64,000 nt of DNA from Nocardia veterana NBRC 100344 (GTDB taxonomy: Bacteria; Actinomycetota; Actinomycetes; Mycobacteriales; Mycobacteriaceae), in contig NZ_BAGM01000033.1 of NCBI RefSeq assembly GCF_000308855.1, forward strand, positions 1-64,000, written 5' to 3'. Positions 1 to 8,398 of this stretch are shown here, in pieces. How positions within the stretch are numbered: position 1 is the first letter of the stretch; each line of letters starts with the position of its first letter. Under the pieces are notes generated by a model that made no database searches, had not been told where the DNA came from, and was given only the letters and a program-made list of their open reading frames with translations. The position numbers and the translations under genes are program-made.

Positions 1-142
1 AAGATCTTATTTTGCCACAAGTTTTCCGGAATTCCGAACGGGACGTTCACGCAGGCCCGCTCGGACCGCGCTCGCTCCTCGGCGTGCGGCACCGCGTCGA
101 AAGGCGTTGACCGGGACCGTTCCCGGAGTACGGTGGCCTTTT

Positions 143-757
143 GTGAAGAGAAGGCGAACGGCGGGCCGGCTGATCATCGCCGCGGTGCTCGTCACCGTCG
201 CCGGTTGCGGCGCGCACGACTCGGCATCGGATGCGACATCGGCTACCACCGGACCGGCGCTGGGGGTCGGGTCGTTACCGCCGGGGGCGGCGGCCACCGC
301 GCGGGAAGCCGATTCCGATGTGCCGCAATGTGCTACGGCCGACTTGCGGGCGAGCCTCGGGCAGGAGACGGCGGCCGCGGGGACGGTCGCGTTCCCGATC
401 GTCTTCACCAACGCCGGATCGGGACCGTGTGTGGTGGAGGGGTTTCCGGGTGTCTCCTATGCCACCGGTCCCGACAGTGAACCGGTCGGTGCGCCCGCGG
501 CGCGGGACGGGGGGTCGGCCGGCCCGGTGCGGCTGGCGCCGGGTGAGCAGGCGTCGTCGTTGGTTTTCGCGGCCGATGTGCACAATATTCCGCCCGATCG
601 GTGCCGGCCGGTGGCGGTGCCGGGCTTGCGGATCTACCCGCCGGACAACACCGCATCGGTGTATCTCGACCGGGCCGCAACGGCGTGCGGTAACGGGCAG
701 GTGACTACCGCGCAGCTCAGGGTGCGTGCGGTCGTGGCGGGCGCCCGCGGGCAGTAG
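143..757 (+). CDS. DUF4232-type secreted lipoprotein
   Basis: The product is about 204 residues. A basic start (KRRR) precedes a hydrophobic stretch that ends in a lipobox (VAGC), so it is probably a membrane-anchored lipoprotein with lipidated Cys near residue 21. The body has the DUF4232 pattern: an FTN motif, a GPCVVEGFPGVSY-like segment, a conserved LAPGEQASSLVF-like block and a C-terminal beta-rich region. Two cysteine pairs could form disulfides. The function of DUF4232 is not established; it is common in secreted proteins of actinomycetes. I chose the GTG at 143 because it begins directly at the signal peptide; an in-frame TTG at 107 would add 12 residues. The gene stands alone, upstream of the GH25-like gene and on the same strand. 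Confidence 0.75.
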   Translation: MKRRRTAGRLIIAAVLVTVAGCGAHDSASDATSATTGPALGVGSLPPGAAATAREADSDVPQCATADLRASLGQETAAAGTVAFPIVFTNAGSGPCVVEGFPGVSYATGPDSEPVGAPAARDGGSAGPVRLAPGEQASSLVFAADVHNIPPDRCRPVAVPGLRIYPPDNTASVYLDRAATACGNGQVTTAQLRVRAVVAGARGQ

Positions 758-914
758 CGCCCGCCGTACGGGTTTCGTTGTGGCAGCGTGGATTACGACG
801 TGGTCACGAGAACGGCCGTATCGATGCCGGGAGCGGAGTAGCCTCGGAGAATGAGATAGCCACCACACGAAACCCGGTCCCGCCCAAGGGCCGGTCGACC
901 TCTTGGAGGGGATT

Positions 915-1865
915 ATGGTCGATTCCCTTTTCGCCGACGTGTCCGAGTTCCAAGTGCCGGTCGACGATTCGTATCCCTATCGGATCTTCTCGTTCCGCTC
1001 CAACGACGGGACCTACCAGGACCACAACTTCTATCAGAACTATTCCTGGGCGGCGCAGGCCGCCGATTCCGGCCGGATCGCCTGCTTCATCGTCTACTTC
1101 TACTGGCGGCCCAATTGGCTCGACACCGTGGACACCCATCGCGGCATGGTCGGCCGGGCGGGTGGCCCGCATCCGAAGATGATCACGATGATCGACGTGG
1201 AGTCGGGTGGCAATCCCGGCGGCGATCAGTCCGACGGCATCAACCGCGCCTACTGGCGGCTGGCGGATTGGCTGGGCTCCACCCGCCGGGTCATCGGCTA
1301 TGCCAACCGGCCCGATTTCGACAGCATGTGGCCGATCCGACCGGACGGGCTGAACATGATCGGCGCCGGGTACGGCAGCAACCCCAATCTGCCCGGGCAG
1401 ATCGCGCACCAGTACACCGACGGTCAGGGGTACGGCGGGGGACTGCCGGAGGGCGCCCCGCCCTTCGGTAACTGCGATATGAACTCCGCCGACGGGTTCT
1501 CCCCGGAGGAGTTCGCCAACCAGGTCGGGGTGGGTGTCGTCGCGCCGGACCCGGTGACGGACATGTGGATTCAGTTCATGGGGATCGGCGGCAACGGGTG
1601 GCCACAGCTGGCCGGTCACACACTGGTCGACGGGGTCGCCGCCGTCGGGCAGACGCTCGGCCTGCCCGGCTTCGCGCCGCCGCCGGGGCCGACGCAGGTT
1701 CCGTTGCCGCGCGACACCGACGGCCGGATCCGCGACGAGTGGATTCAGATGCGCGGTCTGCAGGGTGACGGCTGGGCACAATTGGGGGGCAGGTCCCTGG
1801 TCGACGCGATCGCGGCGATCGGCCGGAAACTCGACATCCCCGGCTTCCAACCACCTACTCGCTAG
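915..1865 (+). CDS. GH25-like lysozyme domain protein with two C-terminal tandem repeats
   Basis: The protein has 316 residues. The N-terminal domain (about 1-205) carries GH25 muramidase-type signatures: DVSEFQ at residues 8-13 and an IDVE motif (Asp94, Glu96) at the place of the GH25 DxE catalytic pair. This suggests peptidoglycan or other glycan hydrolysis. The C-terminal third holds two related 42-43 residue repeats, each with a WIQ-G-GW-QL-LVD-A-G-PGF pattern, which may bind cell wall or a carbohydrate. I see no signal peptide, so secretion would need a holin-like or leaderless route. The ATG at 915 follows a very strong ribosome site (GGAGGGG, 905-911); an upstream TTG at 903 lies on top of that site and is rejected. 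It is followed within 17 bases by a small gene and then the DUF4185 gene, probably one operon. Confidence 0.65.
   Translation: MVDSLFADVSEFQVPVDDSYPYRIFSFRSNDGTYQDHNFYQNYSWAAQAADSGRIACFIVYFYWRPNWLDTVDTHRGMVGRAGGPHPKMITMIDVESGGNPGGDQSDGINRAYWRLADWLGSTRRVIGYANRPDFDSMWPIRPDGLNMIGAGYGSNPNLPGQIAHQYTDGQGYGGGLPEGAPPFGNCDMNSADGFSPEEFANQVGVGVVAPDPVTDMWIQFMGIGGNGWPQLAGHTLVDGVAAVGQTLGLPGFAPPPGPTQVPLPRDTDGRIRDEWIQMRGLQGDGWAQLGGRSLVDAIAAIGRKLDIPGFQPPTR
1548..1847 (+). repeat. Tandem protein repeat within the GH25-like gene
   Basis: Two coding repeats, 1548-1673 and 1719-1847, translate to related segments sharing W-I-Q, G-GW-QL, LVD, A-G and a PGF ending. They are separated by a Pro-rich linker of about 15 residues. 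This is a diverged duplication of one folding unit, as often seen in wall-binding modules; the binding role is inferred. Confidence 0.6.
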
Positions 1866-1882
1866 TCCGACGGAGTCTTCGC

Positions 1883-2218
1883 ATGCCGACAATCGCCAGC
1901 ACGAACGGCCGCTTCTTCGTGATCACCGAATGTGTGCCCCAGGTCCGGGCGGCGGCGACGGCCGCCGCCGCCGGGGGCGCCCTGGCCGCCCTCACGTCCG
2001 CGTCCGTGGCCGAAATCGTCTTCCCGGACGGTGCGTTCGACGGTGTCACCGCGTGTGATGCCGCACAAGCCGGGCCGACCGCGTGGTTCGCCACCTACAA
2101 CGGCGGAGTTCCCGCCGGGTGTGTCTACGCCATCGATCTCAGCACCGGCAAGATCACCACCGAGAACGCCAACAGCGCGGCGGCTTGGACCAGGTTCGTC
2201 CTCGCCGCACCGGCCTGA
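1883..2218 (+). CDS. Small hypothetical protein between GH25-like and DUF4185 genes
   Basis: The 111-residue protein is not recognised. An Ala-rich helix-like segment (about residues 20-45) is followed by a beta-rich part ending in a WTRFVLA segment, with three cysteines spread over the chain. It has no signal peptide and no clear membrane span. It starts 17 bases after the GH25-like gene and ends 16 bases before the DUF4185 start, so it is probably co-transcribed with both. Codon use matches its neighbours. Confidence 0.55.
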   Translation: MPTIASTNGRFFVITECVPQVRAAATAAAAGGALAALTSASVAEIVFPDGAFDGVTACDAAQAGPTAWFATYNGGVPAGCVYAIDLSTGKITTENANSAAAWTRFVLAAPA

Positions 2219-2234
2219 GCCGGGATCGGCCACC

Positions 2235-3290
2235 ATGCCGAACCACTGGGGCACCCCGCTCACCGGATACTCCGGAAGCTCGGCCGCGCAATTCGGTGTC
2301 GGCGGTACCGATCTCGGCATCCCGTACGACCGGAGCCGCTTCGAACCGGGTGGATCGGGTTTCGTCTTCGGTGACACCTTCACCGGCGACAGCCAGGGAT
2401 CCGGCACCTGGCTCGGTTCACCGGTCCTGTTGTTCGCGTCGGATCCGCCGGATGTGACGACGACGTTCACCGCGACACCCGGCGGGGGACCGGCACGGCA
2501 GGCCCTGACCTACGCGCACAACGCCGACAACGGCTACGGGGTGGAGGTCAGCCGGATTCCGTCCGACGCCTTCGTCGACCCGAACGGCCGAACCTGGTTG
2601 AGCTACACCAGCGTTCACGACTGGTACGCCCCCGGCGATCGATACGGGGCGCTGTTCTGCGGACTGGCCTACTCCGACGACGACGGCCGCACCTGGACCG
2701 ACTACGCGGCCGTGTGGCCGAACGACGGCAGCGACGGCTACGACGGCTGGAGTCCGTTCATGATGCAGACCTTCGCCGGTATCGGGAACAACAACGACGA
2801 CGGCTACGTGTACGTCCTGGCGAAGGAGTGGGGGCGGATCCACAACCGGAACGGACCGATTCTGATGCGCGTGCCGTGGCAGCGGGTCGCCAGTCGCGCC
2901 GACTACGAGTTCTGGGGTTACAACGGATCGGACTGGCAGTGGGGAAATCCCACGCCCACGCCGCTGTTCGCCGGGGCCGGGCCGATCGGTGAGCTGAGCG
3001 TGAAGAACATCGTCGGGACCTGGGTGATGGCGTATTTCGATGTCGACGGCTACTGCATCTCCACCCGCACCGCGCCGGCGATCGACCGAGTGTGGACCGC
3101 CGCGAAGCCGCAGATCTACGGCGCCGTGCCGTGGTGGCGGTTCTGGGTGCGTTCCTTCCCGCAACTCTACGGCGGATTCGTTCATCCTCGCTCGGTCTCA
3201 CCCACCGATGTGACCCTGTATGTGTCGCAATGGAACACCACGACGAACAACCCGTATCGGGTGATGCAGTTCGACGGCATCCATCCCTGA
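2235..3290 (+). CDS. DUF4185 domain protein, sialidase/beta-propeller-like
   Basis: The 351-residue product has a DUF4185 layout: a GDTF motif after a glycine-rich start, repeated Asp-box-like SDDDGRTW and NPYRVMQF segments, and many Trp/Tyr residues, consistent with a five-bladed propeller glycosidase fold. DUF4185 proteins are uncharacterised; some occur in phages and in secreted enzymes. No signal peptide is visible at the ATG at 2235. The reading frame is open further upstream (to 1932), but that part overlaps the preceding gene and reads as shadow Arg/Pro-rich sequence. Third gene of the GH25-like module, so a shared role on a surface polysaccharide is possible (inference). It converges on the kinase-like gene. 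Confidence 0.7.
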   Translation: MPNHWGTPLTGYSGSSAAQFGVGGTDLGIPYDRSRFEPGGSGFVFGDTFTGDSQGSGTWLGSPVLLFASDPPDVTTTFTATPGGGPARQALTYAHNADNGYGVEVSRIPSDAFVDPNGRTWLSYTSVHDWYAPGDRYGALFCGLAYSDDDGRTWTDYAAVWPNDGSDGYDGWSPFMMQTFAGIGNNNDDGYVYVLAKEWGRIHNRNGPILMRVPWQRVASRADYEFWGYNGSDWQWGNPTPTPLFAGAGPIGELSVKNIVGTWVMAYFDVDGYCISTRTAPAIDRVWTAAKPQIYGAVPWWRFWVRSFPQLYGGFVHPRSVSPTDVTLYVSQWNTTTNNPYRVMQFDGIHP

Positions 3291-3300
3291 GCCGGTTGGA

Positions 3301-3774
3301 TCAGAACCGGTACTGCCCCACCGGATTCGGCCGCACCTCGATCGGTGGCCGCGCCTGCTCGGGGACGGCGTTCAGTGGGGCGTACCAGGTGACGCGGTTG
3401 CCGGGCCCGTATTCGCAGCGTCCGGACACCAGGCGGGCGCGCGCCTCCAAAGCGGGAAAGGCATCCGGCCGGCCCCCGTCCCGGCCCGGTTCCGTCCCGA
3501 GGGTTTCGACGGTCACCGTGAGGTAGTCGTCGAGGGAGACGGTGACGACCAGCGTGTCGGCCCCGGCGTATTCGAGCGCTCGGCAGGCGATCTCGCGGAC
3601 GACGACCTCGGCGTGCCCGGCCAGACGGGCATCCACCGCCTGTGCCGGTCCGGTGATCGCCGTGACGATCCGCAGCATGGTATGCCCGACACATCGGTGC
3701 ACGATTTCGTCGATCCGACTGAGCAGACGTGCCCCGGAGAGCACGTGGTCGTCGTCCGTCGGGGCAGCAGCCAT
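3301..3774 (-). CDS. Degenerate histidine-kinase-like ATPase domain protein
   Basis: The 157-residue protein aligns by eye with the C-terminal part of DevS/DosT-type histidine kinases: a helical segment where the dimerisation/His region would lie, then an HEV-VVREI-style helix and a beta-hairpin corresponding to the HATPase_c fold. The phospho-accepting region is RIDEIVHRCVGHT, not a canonical H-box. The N-box Asn and the D-x-G box are not recognisable (VREIACRALEYAGA and TVETLGTEPG instead), so ATP binding and kinase activity are doubtful. The ATG at 3774 sits 10 bases from a GAAAGAGG site; a TTG at 3783 would be too close. It converges with the DUF4185 gene. It may be a diverged sensor remnant or an anti-sigma-like partner. 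Confidence 0.55.
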   Translation of the reverse strand: MAAAPTDDDHVLSGARLLSRIDEIVHRCVGHTMLRIVTAITGPAQAVDARLAGHAEVVVREIACRALEYAGADTLVVTVSLDDYLTVTVETLGTEPGRDGGRPDAFPALEARARLVSGRCEYGPGNRVTWYAPLNAVPEQARPPIEVRPNPVGQYRF

Positions 3775-3866
3775 CGCGGCCAAACCTCTTTCACCCGCCT
3801 ACGACGAACCCGCCCGTGCGCTCGAGCCGGGTACGTCCCCTTCAGTATGTCCCATATCTTTGAAAT

Positions 3867-5402
3867 CTAAACAACTGTATTCCCCGATGTGCGAAGTTCG
3901 CGTTTGAGTAGCTTGCCGCTCTGGTTGCGCGGCAGCGCCGCGACGAAGCGAATGCGCTTGGGCACCTTGAACGGTGCGATCCGCTCCCGGGTGTGGGCGA
4001 TCAGCTCCTCGGCGGTCACCGACTCCCCGTCGCGGACGACCACCACGGCGGTGACCGCTTCGATCCATTTCTCGTCCGGGGTGCCGACGACCGCGACCTC
4101 CGCGACCGCCGGATGGGTGTAGAGCGCGTCCTCGACCTCGCGCGAGGCCACCAGGATGCCGCCGGTATTGATCACATCCTTGATTCGGTCGACGACCGTG
4201 ATGTATCCCTCGGCGTCGCGGGTGACCAGATCACCGGAATGGAACCAGCCGTCGCGAAACGCCTCGGCGGTCGCCTCCGGATTGTCCCAGTAGCCCTGGC
4301 ACAGTTGCGGTGAGCGGTACAGGATCTCCCCGGCCTCACCGGCGGCGACGTCGTTGCCCGCGGCGTCGACGATCCGGGTTTCGACGAAATGGACGGCACG
4401 CCCGCACGAGGCCGGCCGCTCGGCGTGCTCCTCGGGCCGCAGCACGGTGGCGAGCGGGCCGATCTCGGATTGGCCGAAGCAGTTGTAGAAGCCGAGATCG
4501 GGATACCGCTCGCGCAACCGGTTCAACACGGTGACCGGCATGATCGACGCCCCGTACTGCGCCTTGCGCAATGCGGACAGATCCCGCCGGTCCAGGTCGG
4601 GATGATTCGACAGCGGCACCCATACGGTGGGTGCCAGGAACAACGACCCGATCCGCTCGGCCTCGATGCGCCGCAATATCTCCGGAATGTCCGGGGTGGC
4701 CATCAGGTTCACGGTGGCGCCGACCGACAGGTACGGCAGCGCGAACACGTGCATGCCGGCCGAGTGGTACAGCGGCATGGCGACCAGTGGATTGTCCTCG
4801 GCGGTGAGGTCCAGGGCGATCACCGAGGAGACGTACTCGTAGCCGAGCGCCTCGTGAGTCATCATGGCGCCCTTGGGCTTCGACGTCGTGCCGGAGGTGT
4901 AGAGCAACTGGGCGAGGTCGGTGGCGCCGGCCTGGGGCGCCACCTCCGGCACCGGGCCGGAATCGGCCACGGTGAGCAGCGACGGGTCGGCGTCGCGGAG
5001 TGGGACGATCCGCTCGAGCGCCGGCAACTCGGCGCGCACGCTCTCGACGGTGTCGACGAGCGCGGGATCGACCAGCACCGCCCGCGCACCCGATTGGCCG
5101 AGGAGATAGCTCAGCTCTTCGCCGCGCAGCGCGTAGTTCACCGGCACGTGCACCAATCCGGCGCGGGCGCAGGCCAGGAAGCCGATGAGATAGGCGTCGG
5201 AGTTGGTGCCGTAGGCCGCGATCCGGTCACCGGCGACGAGTCCGAGCCCGAGCAGATGTGCTGCGGCCCGGCTGACCGCGGCGTCGAGTTCGCGATAGCT
5301 GCGCGAGCGGCCCTCGAAGGTCACTGCGATGCGGTCGGGGACGCGGGCCGCCGAGCGGCGCAGCACGCCGTCGACGGTGTTGGTGCGAGGATCGAGACTC
5401 AT
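3867..5402 (-). CDS. Acyl-CoA synthetase (AMP-binding, FadD-like)
   Basis: The 511-residue protein is a full-length ANL-superfamily ligase that should activate a carboxylic acid with ATP and CoA. Visible motifs are the P-loop LYTSGTTSKPKGAMMT, the adenylate-binding YGAS and FGQSE, the GDL (GWFHSGDLVTRD) motif, the hinge DRIKD, and the C-terminal lysine in SGKLLKREL. I chose the ATG at 5402 because the protein aligns from residue 1 (MSLDPRTN); the longer open frame upstream is the antisense shadow of the IclR gene. It lies 74 bases downstream of the IclR gene on the same strand and is probably co-transcribed with it. The substrate is unknown; a link with the divergent organosulfur operon is possible. 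Confidence 0.85.
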   Translation of the reverse strand: MSLDPRTNTVDGVLRRSAARVPDRIAVTFEGRSRSYRELDAAVSRAAAHLLGLGLVAGDRIAAYGTNSDAYLIGFLACARAGLVHVPVNYALRGEELSYLLGQSGARAVLVDPALVDTVESVRAELPALERIVPLRDADPSLLTVADSGPVPEVAPQAGATDLAQLLYTSGTTSKPKGAMMTHEALGYEYVSSVIALDLTAEDNPLVAMPLYHSAGMHVFALPYLSVGATVNLMATPDIPEILRRIEAERIGSLFLAPTVWVPLSNHPDLDRRDLSALRKAQYGASIMPVTVLNRLRERYPDLGFYNCFGQSEIGPLATVLRPEEHAERPASCGRAVHFVETRIVDAAGNDVAAGEAGEILYRSPQLCQGYWDNPEATAEAFRDGWFHSGDLVTRDAEGYITVVDRIKDVINTGGILVASREVEDALYTHPAVAEVAVVGTPDEKWIEAVTAVVVVRDGESVTAEELIAHTRERIAPFKVPKRIRFVAALPRNQSGKLLKRELRTSGNTVV

Positions 5403-5476
5403 GGACGTCAGAGTATCGGCCGTCAAACTATTTCGGATCGGTTTGCGCGGTCGTCGAGATCCCGTGGGGTGTGCGG

Positions 5477-6280
5477 TTATCCCGGCCGGCCGTCGGTGGC
5501 GAATCGGGTGGCGATGTCGGCGGCGGTCACCTTGCTCAGTTCGACCAGCAGGGGAAGGCGTTCGGGGAGCATGAGGGTGGTGGGGCCGCGCAGGCCGAGG
5601 GCGAATCGGCAGTCGCCCGCGGGGGAGAGGATGGGCAGCGCGATGGTGCGGAAGCCGGGATCGAGTTCTTCGTCGTTGTAGGCGTAGCCGCGGGCGCGGG
5701 TGCGGTCGAGTTCGGCGCGCAGTTCGGCGGGACTCGACACCGAGCGGTCGGTGCCCTCGTCGTAGGGGAGGGTGGCGAGGAAGTCGTCCGGCACCTCCGA
5801 CCACGCCAGCAGTGCCTTGCCCAGTGCGCTCGCGTGCAGGGGGAGGCGCACACCCATCAGCCGGTGGCCGTCGGTTTCGCGCCACCGGCTGGTGCCGAGC
5901 AGCACCGCGTGGATGCTGTGCCGGATCGCCACCGAGGCGCTGGCCCCGGTGCTGACCGCCAGTTGTTCCAGGCTCGGTTCGGCCAGGTAGATCCGGTGCT
6001 GCCGGTAGGCGATCTGCCCGTATTCGGCCAGTGCGCCGCCCATCCGATAGCGGCTGGAGGCCTCGTCCTTCTCCAGGAAACCGGCATGTACGAGGGCGCT
6101 GAGCAAACGGTGCGTGGTGCTGACGGCAAGGCCTTGCCGCCGCGCGACCTCGGAGACGCCACGTTCCTCGCCGTCGCGGAAACAGTCGAGCACCGACAGG
6201 GCACGGGTGACGGTCTGCACGCCGGAGGCTTCCACGACGGCGACGGTAACACACGCCGTCACCGGAGACGGCTCGTTCAT
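5477..6280 (-). CDS. IclR family transcriptional regulator
   Basis: The 267-residue protein has an N-terminal winged helix-turn-helix (about residues 21-80; SEVARRQGLAVSTTHRLL) and a C-terminal IclR effector domain (A-LGKALLAW and an FALGLRGP-like strand near the end). Such regulators bind small aromatic or organic acids and repress or activate adjacent genes. The ATG at 6280 is chosen; an in-frame extension to 6382 would run through the operator-like repeat at 6325-6360. It is divergent from the organosulfur operon starting at 6514, so it is the likely regulator of that operon and of the downstream acyl-CoA synthetase. Confidence 0.85.
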   Translation of the reverse strand: MNEPSPVTACVTVAVVEASGVQTVTRALSVLDCFRDGEERGVSEVARRQGLAVSTTHRLLSALVHAGFLEKDEASSRYRMGGALAEYGQIAYRQHRIYLAEPSLEQLAVSTGASASVAIRHSIHAVLLGTSRWRETDGHRLMGVRLPLHASALGKALLAWSEVPDDFLATLPYDEGTDRSVSSPAELRAELDRTRARGYAYNDEELDPGFRTIALPILSPAGDCRFALGLRGPTTLMLPERLPLLVELSKVTAADIATRFATDGRPG

Positions 6281-6324
6281 TCCATTATTCGGGAAGTCGG
6301 TCTCGGTCCCGCTTCGGCTTACGC

Positions 6325-6360
6325 TGCGCAAAATTCTGGACCCGACTCGTAATTTGCGCA
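6325..6360. promoter_or_regulatory. Inverted repeat, candidate IclR operator
   Basis: TGCGCAAA (6325-6332) and its exact reverse complement TTTGCGCA (6353-6360) flank a 20-base spacer. The site lies between the divergent IclR gene and the first organosulfur gene, where an autoregulated operator is expected. Binding is inferred. Confidence 0.45.
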
Positions 6361-6411
6361 TGGCACCCGGCGTATCGGACACCTACACCGATTCCGAGTG
6401 GTGCGTCAAGT

Positions 6412-6428
6412 TTTCCGATCTGCGGAAA
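6412..6428. promoter_or_regulatory. Second inverted repeat, candidate IclR operator
   Basis: TTTCCG (6412-6417), a five-base spacer, then CGGAAA (6423-6428) form a 17-base palindrome about 85 bases before the operon start at 6514. Its size fits an IclR-type half-site pair. Binding is inferred. Confidence 0.4.
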
Positions 6429-6513
6429 GCATTACCTCGCAACGGCAGCGCTTCGTCCCTACTGTCGCGGTATCCCGTCGACTTCGGTTCGTATTCGGAA
6501 GAGGTGCTCCACG

Positions 6514-7557
6514 ATGTTTCGCACGCGCAGGCCACACGGTTGGCGACTCGCGATCGCGCTCGCCCCCGTCGTCGCTCTGGTCGCGGCGTGTGGCTCCGGA
6601 TCCGCGACCGAATCGGGCGCCGGATCGCAGCTGGTGTTGAAGGTGGCCGATCCGGGCAACGCGGGCCCACTCGCGGTGGCCAAACGCGACGGCACATTCG
6701 ACAAGGCCCTGGCTCCACTGGGCGCCAAGGTCGAATGGGTCAACACCACACCGGGTTTCAGCTCCATGCTCAAGCTGTTCAACACCAAGCAACTCGACGT
6801 CTCCGGCGCCGCGTTCAGCCCGGTGGTGGGTGCGCTGTCGAAGGACGTCGCGGTCCGCATCGTGGCGGTGCAGGATCCGGCCGGGAAGGACCAGAGCGGC
6901 ATCATCGCCACCAAGGAATCGGGCATCCACTCGGTGGCCGAACTGGTCGGCAAGCGGGTCGCGGTGAATCCGGCGGGCAAGGGCGAGTACATCCTGCTCA
7001 AGGCCCTGGCCCAGGCCGGTATCCCGGCCGACAAGGTGACGCGAGTTCCGTTGCAGCAGAAGGACGCCGCCTCGGCCTTCGCCACCGGCAAGGTCGATGC
7101 CTGGGCCTCGTTCCTGGTGCCCTATCAGGAGGCCAAGGCCAACGGCGGCGTGGAAATCGCGACCGAGCAGAGCATCGGCTCCAAGGACAACACGGTGGTG
7201 GTCTTCCGTACCGAGATCCTCGACAAGCGCCCGGAGATCGCCGCCAAATATCTGGAGGTGTTGCAGGGCTTGACCGTTCAACAGCACGACAATCCGTCCG
7301 CGTTCGAGAACGTCTTCGAGCAGACCGGCCCGCGCGCACTGACCGGCGCCCGGCTCGCCGATGCCATCCGGGTGGACAGCGAGGCCACCGTTCCGCGCCT
7401 GCCGCGGGAATCCGATGCCGCCGACCTTGCCGACGTGGTCGACCTGTTCGCCGGTAACGGCGTGATCAGCCGTACGATCACCGCCGCCGACATCTTCTAC
7501 GACCTGAAGGCCAAGCTCACCCCCGACCAGCTGGCCGCGCTGAAGACGGGCCGCTGA
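6514..7557 (+). CDS. SsuA/NMT1-like ABC transporter substrate-binding lipoprotein
   Basis: The 347-residue protein starts with a twin-Arg-containing basic segment and a lipoprotein signal ending in the lipobox LVAAC (Cys26). The mature part has the two-lobed fold of sulfonate/nitrate/taurine binding proteins: an LVLKVAD start, a VSGAAFSPVVGAL segment, an SVAELVGKRVAVNPAGKG motif, and a DAWASFLVPY segment before the hinge return. It would capture an organosulfur or related anion outside the membrane. It begins an operon and is followed after one base by the permease. A GAAGAGGTG ribosome site precedes the ATG. The substrate cannot be read from the sequence; the desulfurisation enzymes downstream suggest a sulfonate or sulfinate. 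Confidence 0.85.
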   Translation: MFRTRRPHGWRLAIALAPVVALVAACGSGSATESGAGSQLVLKVADPGNAGPLAVAKRDGTFDKALAPLGAKVEWVNTTPGFSSMLKLFNTKQLDVSGAAFSPVVGALSKDVAVRIVAVQDPAGKDQSGIIATKESGIHSVAELVGKRVAVNPAGKGEYILLKALAQAGIPADKVTRVPLQQKDAASAFATGKVDAWASFLVPYQEAKANGGVEIATEQSIGSKDNTVVVFRTEILDKRPEIAAKYLEVLQGLTVQQHDNPSAFENVFEQTGPRALTGARLADAIRVDSEATVPRLPRESDAADLADVVDLFAGNGVISRTITAADIFYDLKAKLTPDQLAALKTGR

Positions 7558-7558
7558 C

Positions 7559-8398
7559 ATGACCGCCGTCATCGCTCCCGTCGTATCCACGGGCCGGCTC
7601 GCACCGCCGCGCAGCCGGATCGAGAAGCGCAGGCCCGCATGGCTGTCGGTGCCGCTGCGCTTCCTGCTTCCGGTGCTGATCTTCGCCGGCTGGTGGATCG
7701 GGTCGGCGACCGGCGCGCTGTCGCCGGAGGTGCTGGCCGGCCCGCCGAAGGTCTGGTCGGCGTTCACCGAACTGGTGAACAACGGACAGCTGGTCGATTT
7801 CGCGCTCGCCTCCTTCGTCCGCGCCGGACTCGGGGTGCTGCTCGGCGTCTCGGCCGGGTTGCTGCTCGGCTTGGCCGCCGGACTGTCCAGCCTCGGTGAG
7901 GAATTGGTCGATTCGACGATGCAGATCGTGCGCGCCGTCCCCTTCCTCGCGCTGGTGCCGCTGTTCATCGCCTGGTTCGGCATCGACGAGTTGTACAAGG
8001 TGCTGCTCATCGCCGTCGCTACCGTCGCGCCCATGTACGCCTACACCTATCTCGGCGTGCGCAATGTGGACCGCAAGGTGGTGGAGGCCGCCCGCGGCTT
8101 CGGGCTGGCCGGGCCGCGGCTGGTGCTGGAGGTGATCCTGCCGTCGGCGCTGCCCGGCATCCTGATGGCGCTGCGAGTCTGCCTGTCCATCAGCATCACC
8201 GGCCTCATCGCGGCCGAACAGGTCGGCACCAGCAAGGGTGTCGGATATCTGGTCACCCTCGCGCAGGAATACAACCGCACCGACTACATGGTGCTGTGCG
8301 TCGTGCTCTACGCGGTCCTGGGCTTGATCTTCGACGGCGCGGTGCGGCTGATCGAGCGCTTCGCGATGCCGTGGCGCGGGCAGGTGGCGATCCGATGA
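7559..8398 (+). CDS. SsuC-like ABC transporter permease
   Basis: The 279-residue integral membrane protein has about six hydrophobic spans. It carries the BPD_transp_1 EAA loop of the sulfonate/nitrate family: VVEAARGFGLAGPRLVLEV followed by ILPSALPGIL. A W-x-G opening (GWWIGSATGALSPEVLAGP) is typical of SsuC/TauC. It should form the homodimeric channel for the binding protein upstream and the ATPase downstream. The stop overlaps the next start as ATGA, so translation is coupled. Confidence 0.88.
   Translation: MTAVIAPVVSTGRLAPPRSRIEKRRPAWLSVPLRFLLPVLIFAGWWIGSATGALSPEVLAGPPKVWSAFTELVNNGQLVDFALASFVRAGLGVLLGVSAGLLLGLAAGLSSLGEELVDSTMQIVRAVPFLALVPLFIAWFGIDELYKVLLIAVATVAPMYAYTYLGVRNVDRKVVEAARGFGLAGPRLVLEVILPSALPGILMALRVCLSISITGLIAAEQVGTSKGVGYLVTLAQEYNRTDYMVLCVVLYAVLGLIFDGAVRLIERFAMPWRGQVAIR

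Noticed and set aside
7..411. Minus-strand open frame of 134 codons opposite the first lipoprotein
   Set aside because: It is antisense to a protein with a clear lipobox and DUF4232 pattern, and reads as Ala/Arg-rich shadow without a ribosome site.
5403..6254. N-terminal extension of the FadD-like ligase
   Set aside because: The added residues are Arg/Pro-rich antisense of the IclR gene. The ligase aligns from the ATG at 5402.
6280..6382. Longer IclR start at 6382
   Set aside because: It would place the candidate operator inside the gene, and the additional residues do not resemble IclR proteins.
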